Assembly (NCBI RefSeq): GCF_030816855.1
Contig: NZ_JAUSYK010000001.1
Coordinates: 3,100,001 to 3,164,000, forward strand
Direction of reading: 5' to 3'
Source of the DNA: Arthrobacter sp. B3I4
GTDB taxonomy: Bacteria > Actinomycetota > Actinomycetes > Actinomycetales > Micrococcaceae
Length of the DNA stretch: 64,000 nt
How positions within the stretch are numbered: the stretch's first letter is position 1; each line of letters begins with the position of its first letter. Position numbers and translations under genes: made by a program. Shown here piece by piece: positions 10,588 through 19,598 of this stretch. The notes below the pieces were generated by a model. It was not told the origin of the DNA. It saw nothing but the letters and a program-made list of their open reading frames with translations, and did not search any database.

Positions 10588-12210
10588 CTAGGACTTCACG
10601 TCCACTGTAACCGTGTGGTAGCCGGTGGCCCCGCTGGGCGCAACCGGCGCGCTTTCCTCCACTTGCGGGGCGCCGGACAGATCGGTGGCGCGGACCTGCA
10701 CCTCGTACTGGCCCGGGCCAAGCGGCAGGCCAAGCTTCCACTGTCGCCAGGTGTCCGCAGAGATCGCCGGTGCGAGTTCAGCGGGTTTCCAGTCGCCACG
10801 GTTGACCCGCAGCTCCACCTTGCCGACGCCGCGGTGCTGCGCCCAGGCGACACCGGCGAAGGTCACCGTCCCCGCCTTGACGCTCCGGCCGCCGCGGGGC
10901 ACATCGATCCGTGACGACGTCTTGATCGGGCCGCGCTCACTCCAGCCACGCGGCGTCCAGTACCCGACGTCGTCAGCGAACCGCGTCACCTTCAGCTCGG
11001 TCACCCACTTGGTCGCCGAGACGTAGCCGTAGAGCCCCGGGACGACGAGACGGACTGGGAAGCCGTGCTCCAGCGGCAGCGGTTCCCCGTTCATTCCGAC
11101 GGCCAGCAGCGCGTCCCGGTTATCCGTCAGCACCTCCAGCGGGGTTCCCGCGGTCCAGCCGTCGGCGCTGCGCGAAAGCACCATGTCGGCATCCAGCTGC
11201 GGACCTGCCTGGGCCAGCAGCTCCCGGACCGGCCAGCCGAGCCAGCGGGCGTTGCCGATCAGGTCACCGCCAACTTCGTTGGAGACGCAGGCGATGGTGA
11301 TGTGCCTTTCGGTGAGGGGTTTGGCCAGCAGTGCCTGAAAGTCCAATTCGACCTCGTGGTCCACCATTCCGGTGACGGTGAGTCTCCAGCCGCCCGGATC
11401 CACCAGCGGAACCCGCAGGGCCGTGTCGATCCGGTAAAAGTCCTTGTTCGGCGTCACCAGCGGGGCCACGTTGGCGACGCCAAGCTCGGCCCCGGCGGGG
11501 ATCTCCGGCGCCGCGGACGCCGGGGCGGGCAGGGCGAGTTTGCTGCGGACGCCGGCGACGGCGTCAGCCGCCCCGCGCAGGCTGGAGGCAATCAGTCCGC
11601 CCGCCCCCGAGAGAAGGGCGGTGCCGGCCAGGGACGTCAGGAAGCGGCGGCGGCCGGCGCCCTCCGGCCGCTGGCCTGCCCACGTGTCGTCGTGCGGCAG
11701 GCCCACCCGCGCATCGTCCTGCCACTGCCCCAGGCGGCGGATCAGCCAGCGCAACAGCCCCACACCAAGGACGGCGGCCAGCAACGGGGCCGCGACAGCG
11801 GTCGCGGAAGCGCCGGCCCGGCCCAGCACGGCCCCGAGGCCCGCCAGACCAAAAACAACGATGACAGCCTGCCCGGCGAAGCGGCGCCGCCATTCCAAAA
11901 TACCGGCCACGGCTGCCAGCGTGGCGATCACCAGTGCCATGCCGCCAAGCAGGGCCAGTTTGTCCGCCGTCCCGAAGACTGCGATGGCCCAGTCTTTAAC
12001 TCCCGGCGGCACTGCGTCGATCACCACGCCGCCGACCGCCGTCACCGGCGACACCGAGGGGCTCAGCAGCCCGGCAGCCAGTTCACCCAGGACGACACCC
12101 GCGCCGACGGCAGCCATCCCGGCCGCGGCCGCCCAGCGTAGGGCGTGCCGTCCGGAGGGCCGGGGCATTTCACCGGCATCCGCTGCCGGAGCGGCCCGGA
12201 ACGTGTTCAC
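10588..12210 (-). CDS. Membrane-anchored molybdopterin-dependent oxidoreductase (sulfite oxidase family)
   Basis: 540 aa. Residues 1-165 hold about four or five hydrophobic segments. A twin-arginine-like motif GRRRFLTSLAG follows at about 186-196, then the SUOX-type Mo-binding domain, where Cys308 in IACVSNEVGG is the expected Mo ligand. A C-terminal Ig-like dimerisation domain follows (GVAWAQHRGVGKVELR). The catalytic part is expected on the outer face of the membrane. The substrate is unknown; sulfite or an S-/N-oxide is possible for the family. It heads the Mo-cofactor biosynthesis run moeA-moaC-mogA-moaE, so enzyme and cofactor genes are likely co-expressed. It is divergent from moaA with 65 bp between the starts. 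Confidence 0.9.
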   Translation of the reverse strand: MNTFRAAPAADAGEMPRPSGRHALRWAAAAGMAAVGAGVVLGELAAGLLSPSVSPVTAVGGVVIDAVPPGVKDWAIAVFGTADKLALLGGMALVIATLAAVAGILEWRRRFAGQAVIVVFGLAGLGAVLGRAGASATAVAAPLLAAVLGVGLLRWLIRRLGQWQDDARVGLPHDDTWAGQRPEGAGRRRFLTSLAGTALLSGAGGLIASSLRGAADAVAGVRSKLALPAPASAAPEIPAGAELGVANVAPLVTPNKDFYRIDTALRVPLVDPGGWRLTVTGMVDHEVELDFQALLAKPLTERHITIACVSNEVGGDLIGNARWLGWPVRELLAQAGPQLDADMVLSRSADGWTAGTPLEVLTDNRDALLAVGMNGEPLPLEHGFPVRLVVPGLYGYVSATKWVTELKVTRFADDVGYWTPRGWSERGPIKTSSRIDVPRGGRSVKAGTVTFAGVAWAQHRGVGKVELRVNRGDWKPAELAPAISADTWRQWKLGLPLGPGQYEVQVRATDLSGAPQVEESAPVAPSGATGYHTVTVDVKS

Positions 12211-12275
12211 GCTTCCAGCATAAGTCGCAGGCCCCAGGGGGTGATGCCCCGAGGTTGGTGGCGTAGCCTGACGTT

Positions 12276-13412
12276 ATGAGTGTTCAGCTTGGCATGCCCC
12301 AGCCCCGTCCGGAAGGCGGCCCCGGCGCGGGTTCGCCCGCGCCGCTCCCGGCCGGACGCCCGGCCGGGATACCTGCCGGGCTGGTGGACCGCTACGGCCG
12401 CCGTGCCACCGACATGCGCCTCTCGCTGACAGACAAATGCAACCTGCGCTGCACGTACTGCATGCCGGCCGAAGGCCTGCAGTGGCTGGCCAAGCAGGCG
12501 GTGATGACTGCGGAAGAAATCGTGCGGATCGTGCGGATCGGCGTGGAACAGCTGGGTGTCCGCGAGCTCCGGCTCACCGGCGGAGAGCCGCTGGTTCGGG
12601 CGGATCTGCTCGACATCATCTCCGCAATCCGAACCGCGCATCTCGATCTTCCGATCTCCATGACCACCAACGCCGTCGGACTCGACAAAAAGGCGGCCGG
12701 GCTGAAGGCCGCCGGTCTCACCCGGATCAACGTGTCGCTGGATTCACTGCATGAGGAAACGTTCACCCAGCTGACCCGGCGTCCGTTCCTGGACCGGGTG
12801 CTCGCCGGTGTGGACGCCGCCTGGGCCGCGGGCCTGGGTCCGGTGAAGCTCAATGCCGTGCTAATGCGCGGCATCAACGACGCAGAGTCCCCCTCGTTGC
12901 TGGCGTGGGCGCTGGGCCGCGGCTACGAGCTGCGCTTCATCGAACAGATGCCGCTCGATGCAGACCACGGCTGGACCCGCCGGAACATGATCACGGCGGC
13001 GGAGATCCGCGAGTTGCTTTCCGTGGATTACGTGCTCAGCGCCGACCCGCGGGAACGTGACGGTGCCCCGGCCGAGCGTTTCGAAGTCCGTGCCCGCATC
13101 CCCGGCACCGGCGAGGCCGCCGGCCCCGTGCTGGGCACCGTGGGCATCATCGCCTCGGTCACCGAACCTTTCTGCGCGGACTGCCGCCGGACCCGGATCA
13201 CGGCGGAAGGCAAGATCATGAGCTGCCTCTTCTCCCGGGAGGAAGTCGACCTGCTGGGGTTGCTGCGCGCCGGTGCCAGCGACGAACAGCTCGTGGAGCG
13301 CTGGCAGGATGCCATGTGGCTCAAACCCAAGGCCCACGGCATGGACCACGTCGGACTGGACGCTCCGGACTTCGTCCAGCCGGACCGCAGCATGAGCGCC
13401 ATCGGAGGCTGA
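12276..13412 (+). CDS. moaA: GTP 3',8-cyclase MoaA
   Basis: Radical-SAM enzyme that rearranges GTP in the first step of Mo-cofactor synthesis. 378 aa. The radical-SAM cluster CNLRCTYC has cysteines 55, 59 and 62. The C-terminal second cluster is in FCADCRRTRI and SCL. The SAM-binding GGEP motif is LRLTGGEPLVR. The protein ends in the activating Gly-Gly (AIGG). The first 35 residues are Pro/Gly-rich and family-atypical, so a later start is possible. moaD follows after 7 bp. Divergent from the molybdoenzyme gene. Confidence 0.96.
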   Translation: MSVQLGMPQPRPEGGPGAGSPAPLPAGRPAGIPAGLVDRYGRRATDMRLSLTDKCNLRCTYCMPAEGLQWLAKQAVMTAEEIVRIVRIGVEQLGVRELRLTGGEPLVRADLLDIISAIRTAHLDLPISMTTNAVGLDKKAAGLKAAGLTRINVSLDSLHEETFTQLTRRPFLDRVLAGVDAAWAAGLGPVKLNAVLMRGINDAESPSLLAWALGRGYELRFIEQMPLDADHGWTRRNMITAAEIRELLSVDYVLSADPRERDGAPAERFEVRARIPGTGEAAGPVLGTVGIIASVTEPFCADCRRTRITAEGKIMSCLFSREEVDLLGLLRAGASDEQLVERWQDAMWLKPKAHGMDHVGLDAPDFVQPDRSMSAIGG

Positions 13413-13419
13413 CCCGCCC

Positions 13420-13686
13420 GTGAACGTACGTTACTTCGCTGCCGCGCGGGCAGCCGCCGGCACCGACGAGGAGAAATTCGACCTCGCCGACGGCGCCACG
13501 GTGGCCCATCTACTGGAGGCCATCCTCGCCGTCGAACGGCGCGAGCCCCCTGCGGGCACCCCGCCGCTGGCCCGCATCCTGTCCAGGTCGAGCTTCCTGC
13601 TCAACGAGGTGGCTGTCCGGAACCAGTCGGCTCCCCTGGCGGCGGACGACGTCGTCGACGTGCTGCCGCCGTTCGCCGGCGGCTAG
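13420..13686 (+). CDS. moaD: Molybdopterin synthase sulfur-carrier subunit MoaD
   Basis: Ubiquitin-like sulfur carrier of 88 aa that is thiocarboxylated at its C-terminal Gly-Gly (PPFAGG present) and donates sulfur in the MoaE-MoaD complex. GTG start after a CCCGCC stretch, 7 bp behind moaA. The reading frame is intact although an IS481 element is inserted right at its stop: the TAG at 13684-13686 lies in the 6-bp GCTAGC that was duplicated on insertion. No moeB-type activating enzyme is seen in the window. Confidence 0.93.
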   Translation: MNVRYFAAARAAAGTDEEKFDLADGATVAHLLEAILAVERREPPAGTPPLARILSRSSFLLNEVAVRNQSAPLAADDVVDVLPPFAGG

Positions 13687-13687
13687 C

Positions 13688-14760
13688 TGTACTGCGCCAT
13701 TAGGTTGGTGACACTCGGTTGATGGGTGTGGTTCCGATGCCGGTGTGGATTCGTTCAGTGTTGTAGTGCTGGAGCCAGGGCGCAAGGGCTGCTTGGCGGT
13801 GGTTGCTGCTGGTGAAGACCTGCCGGTAGGCCCATTCGGTTTGCAGGGTGCGGTTGAAGCGTTCGGCTTTGCCGTTGGTCCAGGGGCAGTGCGGTTTAAT
13901 GAATCGCTGCACTGCCCCGAGATCGGTCACGGCCTGACGGAACGCAGCCGACTTGCGGTAGGCAAAGGCGTTGTCCGTGAGGACACGTTCGATGCGGTCG
14001 ATGCCGTGCCCGGCGAAGTAGGCTGCGGCGCGGGTGAGGAACCCGGCGGCGGTGGTGCCCTTCTCGTCGGGGAGGACTTCGGCGTAGCCGATGCGTGTGT
14101 GGTCATCGATCGCGACGTGGACGTAGTCGTAACCAATTCCATTGCCTCGGACCTGTTCCGAGCGGCCGTGGGCCCGCCAGCCGCCTCCTTCCGGGATGCG
14201 GCCGAGTTTCTTGACGTCCAGGTGGATCATTTCCCCGGGCCGTGAGCGTTCGTACCGGTTCGCCGTGGTCCTGGCAGCCCGGATCGGAGCGCCGGTCAGC
14301 GGATCACAGTCCGCGAGATGCGGGACGCCGTGGCGGTGCAGGATCCTGCCCACGGTCCGGGCCGGGACGCCGGTCAGCGCCGCGATCCGCAATGGCCCGA
14401 ACCGGACAGAGCGCCGGGCGTCCAGGACGGCTTGTTCACGCTCGGGACTTGTCCGGGCCGGTGATGACTTCGGGCGGCTTGAGCGGTCCCGCAGTCCGGC
14501 CGTTCCTTCGGTCCGGAACCGTCGGACCCACCGGTACGCGGTCTGCCGGGACACCCCCAGCTCCGCGGCGATATGGGCGACCGGCCGGCCTGCGGCCACC
14601 CGGTCAACGATGAGGCGTCTTCCATGAACTGTCAGTCGGGCATTAACGTGGGACACGAGGACCTCCGAGCGCGAAGTGTGTGAATTAGACAGCTCCACTT
14701 AGCCCGGAGGTCCTCCTCGTTTTCAAGCCCCTAGTGTCAACAACGTCCCGGCCCAGTACA
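13688..14760 (-). mobile_element. Complete IS481-family insertion sequence
   Basis: 1073-bp element with 27-bp imperfect terminal inverted repeats (13688-13714 and 14734-14760, 21 of 27 matching). It begins TGTACTG and ends CAGTACA, the TGT...ACA termini typical of IS481. It is flanked by a 6-bp direct repeat GCTAGC (13682-13687 and 14761-14766), read as the target-site duplication. It holds one intact transposase gene, so it may still be active. The insertion point is the shared palindrome at the stop codons of moaD and the LuxR-type gene. Confidence 0.93.
13700..14698 (-). CDS. IS481-family DDE transposase
   Basis: 332 aa. An N-terminal helix-turn-helix (VAHIAAELGVSRQTAYRWVRRF, about 40-62) is followed by a second HTH-like segment and an integrase-core (rve) domain. 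The DDE residues are visible: Asp in IHLDVKKLG, Asp in RVLTDNAF, and Glu in NGKAERFNRTL. It starts at the GTG at 14698, and its TAA lies inside the left inverted repeat, as in many IS481 copies. No frameshift is seen. It catalyses cut-and-paste or copy transposition of its own element. Confidence 0.94.
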   Translation of the reverse strand: MELSNSHTSRSEVLVSHVNARLTVHGRRLIVDRVAAGRPVAHIAAELGVSRQTAYRWVRRFRTEGTAGLRDRSSRPKSSPARTSPEREQAVLDARRSVRFGPLRIAALTGVPARTVGRILHRHGVPHLADCDPLTGAPIRAARTTANRYERSRPGEMIHLDVKKLGRIPEGGGWRAHGRSEQVRGNGIGYDYVHVAIDDHTRIGYAEVLPDEKGTTAAGFLTRAAAYFAGHGIDRIERVLTDNAFAYRKSAAFRQAVTDLGAVQRFIKPHCPWTNGKAERFNRTLQTEWAYRQVFTSSNHRQAALAPWLQHYNTERIHTGIGTTPINRVSPT

Positions 14761-14761
14761 G

Positions 14762-15904
14762 CTAGCCGGGCGCGGCTCCCAAGGCCAGGCCCAGCAGCGC
14801 AGCCCGGCTCCGGACACCGCAGGCGATGAACACAGCCTTGAACTGGTCCTGCACGGTGTAGGGGCGTATGTGCAGGGCAGCCGCCAACTCCGCCGTGCTG
14901 AGCCCGCCGGCAGCGATTTCCAGCAACCGGTGCTGCTGGGGCGTCAAAGCAAAGCAGCGGGCGAAAACCTCGATCCGGTCCGCCGCCGGACAATCCTGGA
15001 TCGTCACCGCCAGCGGCGCCGTCGTCCCTGCCTTGGAATCCATCCGGGTGGAACGCAGCAAGGCCAGCGCCCCCTGTCCCACCGGGACCCTGCTCATGGC
15101 GGGGTTGTCATCCACTCCGGCTTCCCGGGCCAGGAGCTGGGCTGCGACGTTAAGAACTTCGGCCGGAACGCCTTGATACGGCCGGGGCGCGCGCTGCAGC
15201 AGCCCCAGCCATTCCCCTGCGGTGGCGGTTTGTCCCACGACGCTCAGCTGCTCGTCCAGGACCAGCACGGCCTGAAGCGGAAGGGGCGTGCCCGGTACCC
15301 GCTGGGCCGGGCGGCCTTCGGCGTCGCGGTGCCATTGTGCTGCCCGGCTCCGCCGCAGCCCGGCCGTCAGCAGCGGCGCTGCCGCGGCGAGGTAGGCGGT
15401 TTCAGTCTCGGAGAACGTCCCGGCGGTCCCACTGCGAACACCCCCGCCGCGCGCATCGTCACTGCTCGCATCGTCACTGCGCCAGAGGTCCAGCCAGCCC
15501 CAGCACCCGTGCTTGTCGGCAAAAACCGCTGACAGCACATCCGTCACGCCGTAACGAACCAGCAGCCGGTTCCAGAGCAGGCTCCGCTCCGGGTGCCCCC
15601 GCGTAACTGTCAGCAGGGTGGCTGCCCGCCGGGGCTGTCCGCTTAGCGCGGTCCAGCGGCACTGCGGTGTCAGGTACTTGAGCCGGATGAGTTCCGGCAG
15701 TTCCTCCGGACAGGGAATCACGGCAATCGGCGAGATCCCGGTGGCCGACTCCGGGTCCGACAACGGCCACGCATAGGCACTGAACGGCACGATCTTGGCG
15801 ATTTCGCCAAGCGCTTCCTTCCGCAGCTCCGTGTCGTCAGGCGCGTCCCGGCAGAGGTGCGCTATGCGATCCAAACTGCGGCTCAAGGCCCAGCTGGTGG
15901 CCAT
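14762..15904 (-). CDS. LuxR-type helix-turn-helix transcriptional regulator
   Basis: 380 aa from the ATG at 15904; the open frame extends upstream to 16519 but that part looks non-coding. A C-terminal LuxR/GerE-like HTH is recognised in LTPQQHRLLEIAAGGLSTAELAAALHIR and the following recognition helix (about 310-370). The N-terminal two-thirds look like a GAF-type sensor (SFSAYAWPLSDPES and later LLLVRYGV-like segments), ligand unknown. The stop TAG at 14762-14764 lies in the IS481 target duplication, so the gene is intact. It is divergent from the small gene at 16037, with 132 bp between the starts; that gene is its likeliest target. Confidence 0.8.
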   Translation of the reverse strand: MATSWALSRSLDRIAHLCRDAPDDTELRKEALGEIAKIVPFSAYAWPLSDPESATGISPIAVIPCPEELPELIRLKYLTPQCRWTALSGQPRRAATLLTVTRGHPERSLLWNRLLVRYGVTDVLSAVFADKHGCWGWLDLWRSDDASSDDARGGGVRSGTAGTFSETETAYLAAAAPLLTAGLRRSRAAQWHRDAEGRPAQRVPGTPLPLQAVLVLDEQLSVVGQTATAGEWLGLLQRAPRPYQGVPAEVLNVAAQLLAREAGVDDNPAMSRVPVGQGALALLRSTRMDSKAGTTAPLAVTIQDCPAADRIEVFARCFALTPQQHRLLEIAAGGLSTAELAAALHIRPYTVQDQFKAVFIACGVRSRAALLGLALGAAPG

Positions 15905-16036
15905 GAGACCAGTATGCCGTTTAGGCACTTCCGTTGAATACGCCCGTACCACCCAGAATTCTGGGATACCTCGCATCCCTGGCCCGCGCTTACCGTGAAG
16001 ACGTCCGCAGGGACAGCGACAGCAGGAAGGATTCTT

Positions 16037-16318
16037 ATGTACACCTTGCAGATCGAGCACAAGATTAAGGATTTCGGGATGTGGAAGACGGCGTTCGACC
16101 GGGACCCGGTCAACCGGGCGGCCTCTGGAGTGACCGGGCACCGGATCAGCCGCCCGGTGGAGGATCCGCACTATGTGGTGGTCGAGCTCGACTTCGAGCA
16201 GCGGGACCAGGCGGAAGCATTGCTGGCGAATCTCCGGGCAACTGTCTGGAATTCCTCCAGCGCCGCTCCTGCCCTTCAGGGGGTGCCGACGACCAGGATC
16301 CTTGAGTCGGCCAGTTGA
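16037..16318 (+). CDS. Small conserved protein, dimeric alpha-beta-barrel-like
   Basis: 93 aa, function not established. The sequence YTLQIEHKIKDFGMWKTAFDRDP followed by HRISRPVEDPHYVVVELDF has the alternating beta-alpha-beta pattern of ferredoxin-like dimeric barrels (ABM/EthD-like), in which 'F..WK..FD.D' is a common element. The start ATG at 16037 is chosen because AGGAAGG lies 6 nt upstream. It is divergent from the LuxR-type regulator and convergent with the hydrolase gene. Confidence 0.72.
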   Translation: MYTLQIEHKIKDFGMWKTAFDRDPVNRAASGVTGHRISRPVEDPHYVVVELDFEQRDQAEALLANLRATVWNSSSAAPALQGVPTTRILESAS

Positions 16319-16322
16319 CGAC

Positions 16323-16360
16323 GGCCCGGCCGGCGAGCGGCCGCAGCTAAGGGCCGGGCC
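16323..16360. terminator. Candidate bidirectional terminator hairpin
   Basis: Inverted repeat GGCCCGGC (16323-16330) and GCCGGGCC (16353-16360) between two convergent genes. There is no T run on either side, so intrinsic termination is only possible. Confidence 0.35.
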
Positions 16361-16389
16361 AGCCGCGAGGCTGGACCCGGCTTTGACCG

Positions 16390-17296
16390 TCAGCCGCGGG
16401 CCAGGGCCGCCTGTACCGTCTCGGCCACTGCGCGGGCGCCGGGTTCGCCCATGATGATGGTGTAGTGGTTGACGTCGGGCACTTCCTGGACCGTCAGTGT
16501 TGGCAGCTTTTCTGCCCACGACTCCAGGTAGCCGGGCGCGTAGAGCCCGGCCGGTTCGTTGAGCAGGCCTCGTGGCGCGCGGAGCACCTCGGCGTCCACG
16601 GAGAGCTCATCCAGGGCCTTCAGCAGTGACGCGCCGCGGTGCAGGTCCGCGGTGTCCTCGGCCATCGCTTCGTACCGCGTGGCGGGCCGCAACTCCGGTT
16701 CCTCGCCGGTGAGATCGTAATCCACATACGCGTCCACGAACGGGCCCCAGTCGGTGCTGAAAGCCGGGTGCTGCCGCCAGAAGGACCGGTAGACCTCACG
16801 GCTCGGGAAGGTGGCGTTCAGGCGCTCCGCCGCCGGTCCCAGCACGGAGGTAATGATCTCGTCATCCGAGAGCCCTTCCGGGACCTGCAGCGGCAGGCCG
16901 CCGTCCACCAGCACGAGCGAGCGGACGCGCTCCGGGAACTGGTTTGCCAGGACAAGCGACACGAAGCCGCCCATTGAATGTCCCACCACGACGACGGGGC
17001 TCCGGGGCCAGCCCTGTGAGTACGGCAGCCATGTCCTCTGCGTGCGAGGCCATGCCGTACGGCGCGGGCAAGGAGTTGCTGCGGCCACGGCCGCGCAGGT
17101 CAGGCGCGATGATCCGCACGTCGGGCAGCGCCGCAGCCAGATACGCCCAGCATTTGTGCGAGGCGGTGACGCCGTGGACGGCCAGGATGGTGGGGGCGTC
17201 CTGATCCTCGGGACCCCAGATGGCGGTGTGCAGCGTCCCGCCGCGTACCGCCACTTCGGTGGTCCGGTAGGTTTCCTGGTTGGTTGTCTGGGTCAT
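16390..17296 (-). pseudogene. Alpha/beta hydrolase, interrupted by a +1 frameshift
   Basis: Alpha/beta-hydrolase-fold enzyme split over two frames. The first part (from ATG 17296) carries AVHGVTASHKCW and the oxyanion region PDLRGRGRS. The second carries the nucleophile elbow VVVVGHSMGG and the C-terminal catalytic part with DVNHYTI. The frames meet at the G run 16996-16999 (CCCC on the coding strand). Removing one base gives LAPEPVVVVGHSMGG and a continuous protein of 301 aa. The extra base may be a sequencing error or a real mutation. The start overlaps the tetR stop by 4 bp. As the last gene of the transporter/CoA-ligase operon it probably hydrolyses the imported compound or its ester; substrate unknown. 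Confidence 0.85.
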
Positions 17297-17988
17297 GACG
17301 GTGTCCCTTCCTGGGGCGGGGTGGGGTTCGCGGTCGTTTCTTGGGGTGAGGCGGTGGGCCGGCCGGAGCCAGGGTCGGGCGCGAGGGCCCGTTCAATGAA
17401 CTGCATCATTTCGTCGAAGACCTCTTCGGGCACCTCGGGCCGGGCTCCGGCAGCCGGTTCGGTTCCTTCCTCGTCCCACAGCACCCACCGCATGCCGATC
17501 AGCTCGCCGATGCCCATCAGGGCCCAGGCTGCCACGTTGGGGTCCATGGCCCGGACTTCACCGCTCAGCTGGGCGGCTTTCAAGCCTTCGATGTAGCCGT
17601 TGACGACTCGGGTGTAGTGCAGGCGGAGCGCTCCGGGTGAGACGAACTCGGCCTGGCGGATGATCCGGTAGAGGGCGGGGTGCTGCGCGGTGAAGCGGAA
17701 GAACGCCCGGAACCCGGCCCGTTCCGCCTCAAGCCGGGTGCCGGCGCTCCGGGCAGCGTCGGTCATCGCGTGCCGGACCCGGCGGTTGAGGTCTTCGACG
17801 ACTTCGTCGAAGATGGCCTGCTTGCCGTCGAAATACAAATAGAAGGTGCCGAGGCCGACACCGGCCGCCTCGGTGATCTTCACGATCGAGGCCTCGTGGT
17901 AGCCCACGGAAGCGAAGAGCGATTCGGCGGCTTCGAGCAGCTTGGCCCTGGTGCGGTTGCCCCGGGCGGTGCGCGGCGCGGCGCTCAC
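17293..17988 (-). CDS. TetR/AcrR-family transcriptional regulator
   Basis: 231 aa. N-terminal TetR HTH at about residues 10-55: GNRTRAKLLEAAESLFASVGYHEASIVKIT, then GVGLGTFYLYFDGKQAIF. The C-terminal ligand domain is helical. The last 30 residues are Pro/Thr/Gly-rich and probably disordered. It overlaps the CoA-ligase stop and the hydrolase start by 4 bp each (ATGA), so it is produced with the operon and probably autoregulates it in response to the transported acid or its CoA ester, as for FadR/PaaR-like TetR proteins. This is inferred from position. Confidence 0.9.
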   Translation of the reverse strand: MSAAPRTARGNRTRAKLLEAAESLFASVGYHEASIVKITEAAGVGLGTFYLYFDGKQAIFDEVVEDLNRRVRHAMTDAARSAGTRLEAERAGFRAFFRFTAQHPALYRIIRQAEFVSPGALRLHYTRVVNGYIEGLKAAQLSGEVRAMDPNVAAWALMGIGELIGMRWVLWDEEGTEPAAGARPEVPEEVFDEMMQFIERALAPDPGSGRPTASPQETTANPTPPQEGTPS

Positions 17989-19598
17989 CGCCGGCCGCCC
18001 TGCGGCTGTGTGCTTCCGGACGCAGCATTTCCTGACGCAGGGCGGCCGGCCAGCTCCTGGCGCAATTTGGCGCGGAGTACCTTGTTCAGCGCGGTGCGGG
18101 GCAGCGCCGAGACCATTTCGATTTGTGCCGGCACCTTGAAGCGGGCCAGCTGGGCGGTGCAGTGCTCCAGCAGCTCCTGTTCGTCGGTGGCCATGCCGGG
18201 GCGGACCACCACGAAGGCCATGCCGGTTTCCCCCCAGCGCGGGTCCTCCACGCCGACGACGGCGGCCTGGGCCACGGCGGGGTGGGCCAGCAGGGCTGCC
18301 TCGACCTCGGACGGCGCTACGTTCTCACCGCCGGAGATGTAGATGTCCTTGAGCCGGTCCACCACCTTGATGTACCCCTCGGCGTCGCGTTCGACGAGGT
18401 CGCCGGTGCGCAGCCAGCCGCCGGCGAGGACGGCCGCGGTGGCCGCCGGATCACGGAAGTAGCCGGCGAACACGCCCGGGCCGCCCACCAGCAGCTCACC
18501 GGCGGCGGCGCCGTCGAGGATTTCGCCGGTGGCAGGGTCAGCCACCGCGACGACGACGTGCGGGTACGGCTTGCCGGAGTAGCCGATCATCCGCTCGGCA
18601 TCCTCGTTGGGCAGGCAGAGCACGTTCGGGGAGGCCTCCGTGAGCCCGTACCCCTGACTCAGCGCCACTCCCCTGCGGTGCCAGATCCGCAGCAGGGGCG
18701 CTGGCATGGGCGCTCCGCCGACGACGGCGTGGCGCAGGCTGCCGAGTTCCGCGGAGGCGAAGTCCGGGTGTTCGGCGAGCATCAGGTACTGGGTAGGGAC
18801 GCCCATCAGCATGGTGACGCCGCGTTCGGGAATCAGCTGCAGGACCCGGCCCGGGTCAAAACCACGTTCGAGCACCACCGTGGCACCGACCCACCAGGCC
18901 AGCAGCGGCTGGATGTTCCAGCCGCCCACGTGGAATTGCGGCAGCACGGCCAGGACGACGTCGTTGCTGCCCATGTCCAGGGTGCGGGAGAGTGAGAGGT
19001 TGTTCCAAAAGCAGTTGGCGTGGGTCAGCACCGCTGCCTTGCTGGCCCCTTCGGTGCCGGAGGTGAAGATCATCAGCAGGGCGTCGTCGTCGCGCACTTC
19101 CCTTCCGGGCGCGTCTGCCGGCACGGCGGCCACCCGGGTGGGAGCCGGCACCGACTTTTCAACGCCGCCCGGGCCCAGCGGGGCGGTCCTTGGCCGGTGC
19201 GCCAGCAGGCCGGACGCCGCCGCTCCAAGGGTCTCGAGGTCGCCTTCGACCAGCAGCAGCTGCGGCTCAGCAAGCTCCAGCTGGGCGGCCAGCTCCCTGG
19301 GTGAGAGCCGCCAGGACAGCGGGACCAGGACGAGTCCGGCCTTGGCGCAGGCGAAGAAGGCCACCACATGGTCCGAGCTGTTCCCGGTCAGGGTCGCGAT
19401 CCTGTCGCCAATCCGATAGCCCGCCACCTGGAACCCGGCGGCCAGGGCGGCGGCACGGCGCTCCAGCTCGCTGTAGAGCAGGGTGCAGCCGCGGTCGTCG
19501 ATGGCGACGCGGTTCGGGGTGGCGAGGCTGCGGTCGCTGGTCCAGCGGCCCAGGGTGTGCAGGCCATCGGCCAGGTGGCTTCGGGTTGTGCCGCTCAT
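17985..19598 (-). CDS. AMP-dependent acyl-CoA synthetase/ligase
   Basis: 537 aa ANL-superfamily enzyme that activates a carboxylic acid to its CoA thioester with ATP. The P-loop-like motif MIFTSGTEGASKAAVLTH, the aromatic/Thr motif GYGLTEASP, the RTGDLVERDAEGY aspartate motif, the hinge VDRLKDI and the C-terminal catalytic lysine region RTALNKVLRAKL are all present. It could be a fatty-acid or aromatic-acid ligase. The neighbouring HAAT-type importer genes argue that it activates the imported acid. It overlaps livM and tetR by 4 bp on either side. Confidence 0.92.
   Translation of the reverse strand: MSGTTRSHLADGLHTLGRWTSDRSLATPNRVAIDDRGCTLLYSELERRAAALAAGFQVAGYRIGDRIATLTGNSSDHVVAFFACAKAGLVLVPLSWRLSPRELAAQLELAEPQLLLVEGDLETLGAAASGLLAHRPRTAPLGPGGVEKSVPAPTRVAAVPADAPGREVRDDDALLMIFTSGTEGASKAAVLTHANCFWNNLSLSRTLDMGSNDVVLAVLPQFHVGGWNIQPLLAWWVGATVVLERGFDPGRVLQLIPERGVTMLMGVPTQYLMLAEHPDFASAELGSLRHAVVGGAPMPAPLLRIWHRRGVALSQGYGLTEASPNVLCLPNEDAERMIGYSGKPYPHVVVAVADPATGEILDGAAAGELLVGGPGVFAGYFRDPAATAAVLAGGWLRTGDLVERDAEGYIKVVDRLKDIYISGGENVAPSEVEAALLAHPAVAQAAVVGVEDPRWGETGMAFVVVRPGMATDEQELLEHCTAQLARFKVPAQIEMVSALPRTALNKVLRAKLRQELAGRPASGNAASGSTQPQGGRR

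Noticed and set aside
15905..16519. 200-codon N-terminal extension of the LuxR-type regulator
   Set aside because: Low-complexity, antisense to the small gene at 16037, and not shared by the family; the ATG at 15904 fits the protein start.
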